Assembly: GCA_019188255.1 (NCBI GenBank)
Contig: JAETXT010000005.1
Location: forward strand, 3,348,001 to 3,412,000
Direction: 5' to 3'
Length of the DNA stretch: 64,000 nucleotides
DNA from: Verticillium longisporum
Lineage: Eukaryota; Ascomycota; Sordariomycetes; Glomerellales; Plectosphaerellaceae
Translations under genes and position numbers: made by a program
Notes under the pieces: generated by a model
Databases searched by the model: none
The model's input: only the letters and a program-made list of their open reading frames with translations
Told to the model about the DNA's origin: nothing
In this document: positions 58,396 through 64,000 of the stretch, piece after piece
Layout: each line of letters begins with the position of its first letter
Numbering within the stretch: position 1 is the stretch's first letter

Positions 58396-61300
58396 TGTGA
58401 GATTGATCCGTTCACGACATACGGCTGGCGCTCCGAATAGCTCTCAGACTGCCCGAACCCGTCGATTCGGAGCTCAGCACAGATCAGCGGCGTGCTGTGT
58501 AGACAAGGTGTGTGTAGAAGCTGAACAATAAGACTTCGACTGGTGAGCCCCGGAAAGGGGTTCGCCGGGTGTTGAGACCTTCAAGGCTGACTCGAAATCA
58601 AGAAGAGGTCGTTAAGCACTGAAACACAACCAAAAGACGGGACAAGGGGCGAGGCACGACTTCGAGGCAGAGAAAAGAAGAGACGCAAAGCTGTTCGACA
58701 GATCCTAGTACGAGATCTCCTCGACGATCAGCTACTGGCGGCAGGCCGGACGCTTTCCGCTTCATATATCCTGGTCGCCTACCTGGGCGTTGCTTGGGCC
58801 CGAACGGCGCGCTCCTTTCTAGCGTCACTTTCAAAGTGTAGGCTTCCACGGGTTCTTGCAGCAGCGTTGCCTGAGCCTTGGCCGCCTTGGGCCGTAGCGT
58901 GAAGGGACCCTGGCCAACCTGGCTTAAGCCCCTGTTGCACAGGCTTTTTGGCAGTGGGCTAGGGTGCTGTCCAGCACAAGCGCGCCGTAAGATGTGCATG
59001 TCTCGAGGGTAGCGATTCCTGCGGACGAACTGTCGGGTCAGACACTTGTTGGGGACCCGAGCGAGAGGAACGAGGGCGCCCAGACGGCGTCTTGATTGGG
59101 ACAAGAAAAGGTCCCCTCCCCGGGAAGAGGGAGGAATCGATGATGTGTTGGCAGACGTGGCTTGACCTAGGACTACTACGGTGAAGAGATCAGCCAGCGA
59201 ACCACAGGAAGCAGGCGACATGGCCGCACGCCCCAGCGGGCAACCGACAAGGCGGGGGTCGATGAGCTGCAGGATCCGAGAAATGATAGCTCGACCGTTT
59301 CGGACAAAGCTGCATGATGGCTTGAGGGAGCCACGCCGCGACCATGTTAACGGATCTCAGACGAGTCTCGGGGGGGGGACTAGAGCAGAAGACTGGGCAA
59401 GGAAATCAAGATGCCGCCGACAGCCCAACCACGTCCTCGTGGAGCACTAGAATGGTTTCATTCTGCTCGAGAGCGGCCCGCCTGCACGGTGCTGTTTCTG
59501 GGAGGGACGGCAATTCAGCTTAGTGGTTTGAAGGTGTCCTGCCCTGCTCCAAATGGAAGGCCGTTTCTTTTGCCGCAGATTGTTGTACAAAATCAAGACA
59601 ATTCACGCCACCTTTGTGAGGTATCTTTCCTGATGGAATGCTAAGTGGCTGAGGGGGTTTTAACAAGCCCAACGATGCTCTCCTGCGAAAAATTGCAGCG
59701 GAATAGCTATTCATACAGTCTCTTACGTACCAGACGTCTGATTCCGGTCGTTTCCCGCTTGTGCCGCAGTCAAGGACCCTGCTGGTCTCTTTCTTCTTTG
59801 GCGCCGTGGACCGCGGGCGAAGGCGCGTTCATGGGATGAGGTAACGAGGGGGCGCTCGCTTTGCATCGCATCACAATAGAGAGCCTTCGGCCAACGCCAG
59901 TGGAGCCATGTGGTGGGGGTTTGCTTTTGTTTTTCTTTTCCAGCCATCCCACTCGGAAAAGGGGGCGGCAACAGGGGTTTCCGGGGTCAGGCCCAGGGCT
60001 CCAAGACGCCCGGCCTGTCCTTGAGAGCTCTCCCGCCATAGCCTACCGGGTCCCCCCGGGATTTCCAGCGGTTTGGCACGACACAGGGGGGCCCAGTCAT
60101 TGAACAGGAGCTTGCACGACTGGCAAGCCACTGATCGCACATCTGCCAGTATCTCAACCTAATCAAGATGCTCAAAGTCCCTTCACACCAGCCGATGTTG
60201 TGGCTTCTCGGGGTAGACTCCTTGGTCTGAAGTACCCGACTTGATCAGCACCTGATGCTGAGGCTGGATGCTGTTGACGGGCAATCACGAATGCCTGTTT
60301 CTTCATACGTCCAGCGTGGCACGGCGCCATGTTGCTTCTTCTTGTCAAGTCGATCTCAGGCTTGTACCCGTCAGTTGGCCATCGTGTCCCGCACGAGGCG
60401 GGTGGTTACATTTGGCATGGTGGATGGACAAGCGAGCCCCATCCCACCATCATGTACCTCGGACGCCGTACGCGGGCACCCATTCAACATGGCCAAGTCC
60501 CGCCCTGTTTGGGAATGCACATGGGACCAAGTGTTAGACTCGCTTGCTTACCGAACCTTGGCTTGTGTTTTTCCCAAACTTTCCAGTGCTCGAAGGAAGA
60601 GTACGTCAGTGGTATATTCTGCGAGTCCTCGTCTGATCCTGAGATTGCAGGCGCGAAGACGTAATCAAACCATCGACTCCAACATGGCGAGCGGTATCAG
60701 CTCTGACTCGTGGCGCTGTAAACGACACAGCAGGACACCTGTCTCATCAAGGCGGAAAATGAGGGCGTTTCGCTGACCTTCCCAGCTTGGGGTGATGTGC
60801 TGCATGGCCACAAGCTAGTTGTTGGGCAGCAGTTGAGGGTTGCATCGTCTGCCGCGCTGATGCACCTCACCTGCACACCACGCACCAACCGCCGTCCCAT
60901 GCCCTCGTCGTCGGTGATGAGGCCCCGACCCGAGTCCTACGCACTGCCCCCCGCTTGTGAGTCCTCCTCTCGCCTGCACGGTCCCATGGCTCTGCTCTGT
61001 CTATCCAACCTGAGTCGACCAAACCAAAGTCATCGACGCGATGCGTGGTTGTGCTAGTTTTAGAACCGAGCGGTCCAGGCACACTCATGAGCCATGCGAG
61101 GTAGCAACAGTTTTGGGTGCATGGCATGGTGCTCGGAGCCCTCCTATTTCATGAGGGAATATATTCTCTCGTATCCTGGCCACGGATGGCCCCTGTTCTA
61201 GTCGAGCTTAATTCATCTGGCGCGCGACGATCCTGCCGCCAACTTGGATCGAGTGGTGGGGTTCACTAAGTGGTTCGCGGACCCGAAGGGCCCAAACACG

Positions 61301-64000
61301 ACGTCGATCGTGCCTCCCGCTGTCCGTTCACCGCCTCTCCCGGGGCGCCGTCTCAACCACTCAATCCTAACTTGAACCTCAGCAGGCGACCCGGGTACCT
61401 GGTCCTGTTGTTGCGCGAGTCAAGAGCACGTAGAAATGTCGGGATCTAGATGGCCCGGCAGAACTGCCTTCAGGCACAAAGAAAGTCGAAGAAACTAAGT
61501 CAAAACTTACCTGGCTTGTAAAAAGAGATCCCTACCGCCTCAACCACACCGCTCGAGGTTTAGGCAAACGTTGCTGGTGTAGTTGGTGCTCTATAACTGT
61601 ACACAGATAGCTGCATTGTGATGATATCTTGTGCTCCATAAACTAGAATGCGATGCACACTGCAGGTAACTGCAGTGGTACTCCTCCGTTGTTCGCCTCG
61701 GCCAGATGGCAGCAGAAATGGCATGATCGGGCAAGCGAAATTGTTCATGTGACGGTGCTCTCACAGAGGGGTTGCTGTTGACGCAGCACTCGGTCTAATT
61801 CCATCGACCGACGGCTTTGGCGGCTTTGGCAAGAAACAGCCTGGCTGTTGCCTCGTTCACTCGTTATGCGCCCCTTTGACAGGTTGACCCGAGGAGGGGA
61901 AATGGCATGACTTGTGCGTCCCAGCTCCCAATGCTGTGGGTCGGTAGATGCACGCCGGAGACGAGGCTTCTGGGTTCCGGCTCATTGCAGGCGCCTCCAT
62001 CCAGCAGACCGGGTGAGAGTGCGCCTGAACCGACGCACGAGAACGGCGCCTGACTCTGACAGAGTGGTCATGGCCGGCCATGTCGCGTGTTTGCACTCGC
62101 ACAAAGGAGGTGCATCGATAGAAGCGTGACATACCACCCGATAGCGTTTTTGCAGCTCACCTTCACCTAGGAGCGAGGTGCGCCGGGGAACTAGGGTTGT
62201 TGGTTCCGACCATTGTGGCCACCCAACATTGGGGTGCGTGGTTGCATGGCATTGAAAAGAGAGCCAACTCCTCAGGGACTGTGAGTCCTCCCTTCTACCC
62301 AAGATTACATCCAGGTACGGGACACCATCGGAGCTAGGTGCCCCAGTGCCGGTTGCCGCTGGGCGGATCTTTCCGTCTTGGTATTGGGTGTCCTAATTGG
62401 GACCAACATCATGGGGCAGCGTGCCATGCAGATTTGATGTCAGGTTCAAAGTACGCGTCGTCCGCCGTGCCGCACAGGTGACTGCTCAAACATCTGCCAC
62501 TGTGCAAATCAGACGGGAGGAGCGTCTGGCGCCTGGCATTGAAAGGTGCTCAAGCAAAGCAGACGAAACTTTTCAAGCCTGCCAGCCCCTTCTTTCCGCA
62601 TGCATATCTCAAAACACTGTGGCCCTCGGCCCAGCCCCCACGGACAAAATGGCACGATGCGACCTCGAGATGCAAGACTGTGTAACTTTTTCTGGCTAGA
62701 GCCAACCGACCGCCGGTCAGTATGTTCCGATCGGTTTTTGACGAGCCACGGCTCCGAGATTTCCGTTTCAGTTATCGAGGAACGGAGGTATCGACTCGAA
62801 AGTCGAAAGGCTTCACACGTGGATAGCGCGCCGTATCAGCGTACTTTATGTGGCACGAGCGTCGTGGTTTTCTCGAATTCTAATGTCGATATCAACAAAG
62901 AGAAGCGTGTCGGTTGGGTAGGTAGACGCCATTCTAAGAACAACGCCACAGATGTCCTTTATATCTTCGTGTGCCTAACCCGGAGGGCGGAGTGGATGTG
63001 TCCTAGGCTGCTTCGATTGTGTGGTATGGGCTTCTTCGCTGCCGATGCAACTCGCTAGTCATGTTGCCAGCGGTAGGCACAGCCTCGGAGGCTCGGTGTT
63101 GTCTCTGCCGTCAGGTGCTCGGATCAGCAGGCTGTCATTCTTGCATCTCACAAACGATGAATCTCAATTCGGAAACCTTTGCCTGCTGTTTCGACAGTGA
63201 GTAGGGTGGGGGGACAGGAGAATAGGGGAGCAAAGTTGAGTACCAGTGCCTCTGTGTGCGGTAGGCCGGTTTGAGATCGGAGGTCTGCTGATGCTTCCTC
63301 ATGTGTACTGCGTCCACACATAACTCGGATTTTCTGTCGTGCCTGCCCACGTATTCTGGCTTCCGAGGAAGCGACTCCTCAGTGCTCTTGACAGGTAACA
63401 CAACGCCTGGCGAGCTTCGCCAGACATTCAATGGGACTTCTGGACAGTTGGGTACCTATTTTATGACGATCCGAGCAGAAGGGGCTCAAGGCATCGTTAG
63501 GGCAAGGGCAAGGCCCATCATCAGTGGTTTGTACGCGACTGCCCGTTCAAGAGCGGCCATTTGACAGTGCCTGCTTCCATCTGCCATGGAGCCTTCCTTC
63601 TCTTCAAACACAACAGGGTAGCCCGACTGCCCAACATGCCTGATGTACCGAAGGGAATACTTTACGACATCTGGTGCAAAGTTTTGCTGCCTGCAATTCG
63701 GTTCACCAGAAAGCTGAGTGAAATGGTTGTGCCTCCTTGCGCCAGAGGTAAGCTACCTTCGATACCTCCTGCAGTGGTCAAGATAAGGTACATTGCGTCT
63801 GCTCCTCCCCGTGATGCCAGTGGTCAAGATAAGGTACATTGCGTCTGCTCCTCCCCGTGATGCTTGAGTTTGCCATCATGTTCGCTCCTTACAAGGAGCT
63901 TATTCCTACAACCCGAGGTTTTTCAAGTCCACTCCTCATCCCGACATAAAGGCTGATCGTAGAATCGGGATTCCATTAGCAAGCAGCATTCATCTGCAAA
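58396..64000. other. gene-poor 5.6 kb, no confident gene
   Basis: Ordinary base composition without RIP. The longest ORFs (207 codons at 58,598-59,221 minus; 173 codons at 60,255-60,776 plus; 170 codons at 62,546-63,058 plus) show no recognisable domain, signal peptide or consistent intron structure, and they overlap others on both strands. A g-run occurs at 59,371-59,378 and a 46-bp tandem duplication at 63,772-63,863. A gene continuing beyond the right edge cannot be excluded. Confidence 0.45.
63772..63863 (+). repeat. perfect 46-bp tandem duplication
   Basis: Copies at 63,772-63,817 and 63,818-63,863, each starting cagtggtcaagataaggtac and ending cctccccgtgatgc, are identical. The length is not a multiple of three, so any ORF through it would shift frame. 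The lack of divergence implies a recent event or an assembly artefact. Confidence 0.9.

Noticed and set aside
58598..59221. 207-codon minus-strand ORF
   Set aside because: It shows no recognised domain and overlaps other frames; evidence is not enough to call a gene.

Overview
The window looks like a contig from a filamentous ascomycete (Pezizomycotina, probably a Sordariomycete). Genes have short introns of roughly 50-170 nt with GTNNGT donors and CTAAC/CTAAT branch points. The gene content is typical of that group: HET domain, NACHT STAND, LaeA-like methyltransferase, YTP1-like protein, 40 kDa complex I subunit. AGGTA/TACCT palindromic tracts recur between genes. The species cannot be fixed from sequence alone.

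Positions 1-15,480 are extremely AT-rich, have almost no CA or TG dinucleotides and no long ORF, as expected after repeat-induced point mutation (RIP). Translation through the mutated codons still shows a Ty1/copia RT-RNase H fragment (+, about 2.7-4.3 kb), a Ty3/gypsy chromovirus pol with RT, RNase H, integrase and chromodomain (-, about 7.5-10.6 kb), an inverted pair of LTR-like sequences (2.35 and 5.86 kb), and an unidentified lysine-rich ORF relic (6.2-7.3 kb). Base composition switches abruptly at 15,481.

From 16 to 34 kb lie mostly housekeeping genes: a complex I NUO-40/NDUFA9 homologue, an EFM5-type methyltransferase convergent with a Ubp8-type SAGA deubiquitinase, a LACTB2-like metallo-beta-lactamase, a YTP1-like membrane protein, a TauD-type dioxygenase and a Dal5-type MFS transporter. 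From 34.8 to 43.2 kb come a large NACHT protein, a small atypical Rossmann/SDR protein, an LTR-like duplicated segment and homogentisate 1,2-dioxygenase.

The stretch 44.4-58.4 kb holds a small DUF6699-like gene, an intron-containing tRNA-Asp, a secreted endonuclease/exonuclease/phosphatase protein, a secreted cysteine-rich defensin-like peptide, a HET-domain gene, an ankyrin protein with a fungal STAND-type N-terminus, and a LaeA-like methyltransferase. The NACHT, HET and ankyrin genes plus the defensin-like peptide make 34.8-56.2 kb look like a loose recognition/defence neighbourhood; that joint role is inference. No convincing gene is seen from 58.4 kb to the end.

No complete secondary-metabolite cluster, CRISPR array, rRNA or prophage is visible. 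Exon boundaries below were derived by hand from splice consensus and reading-frame continuity.
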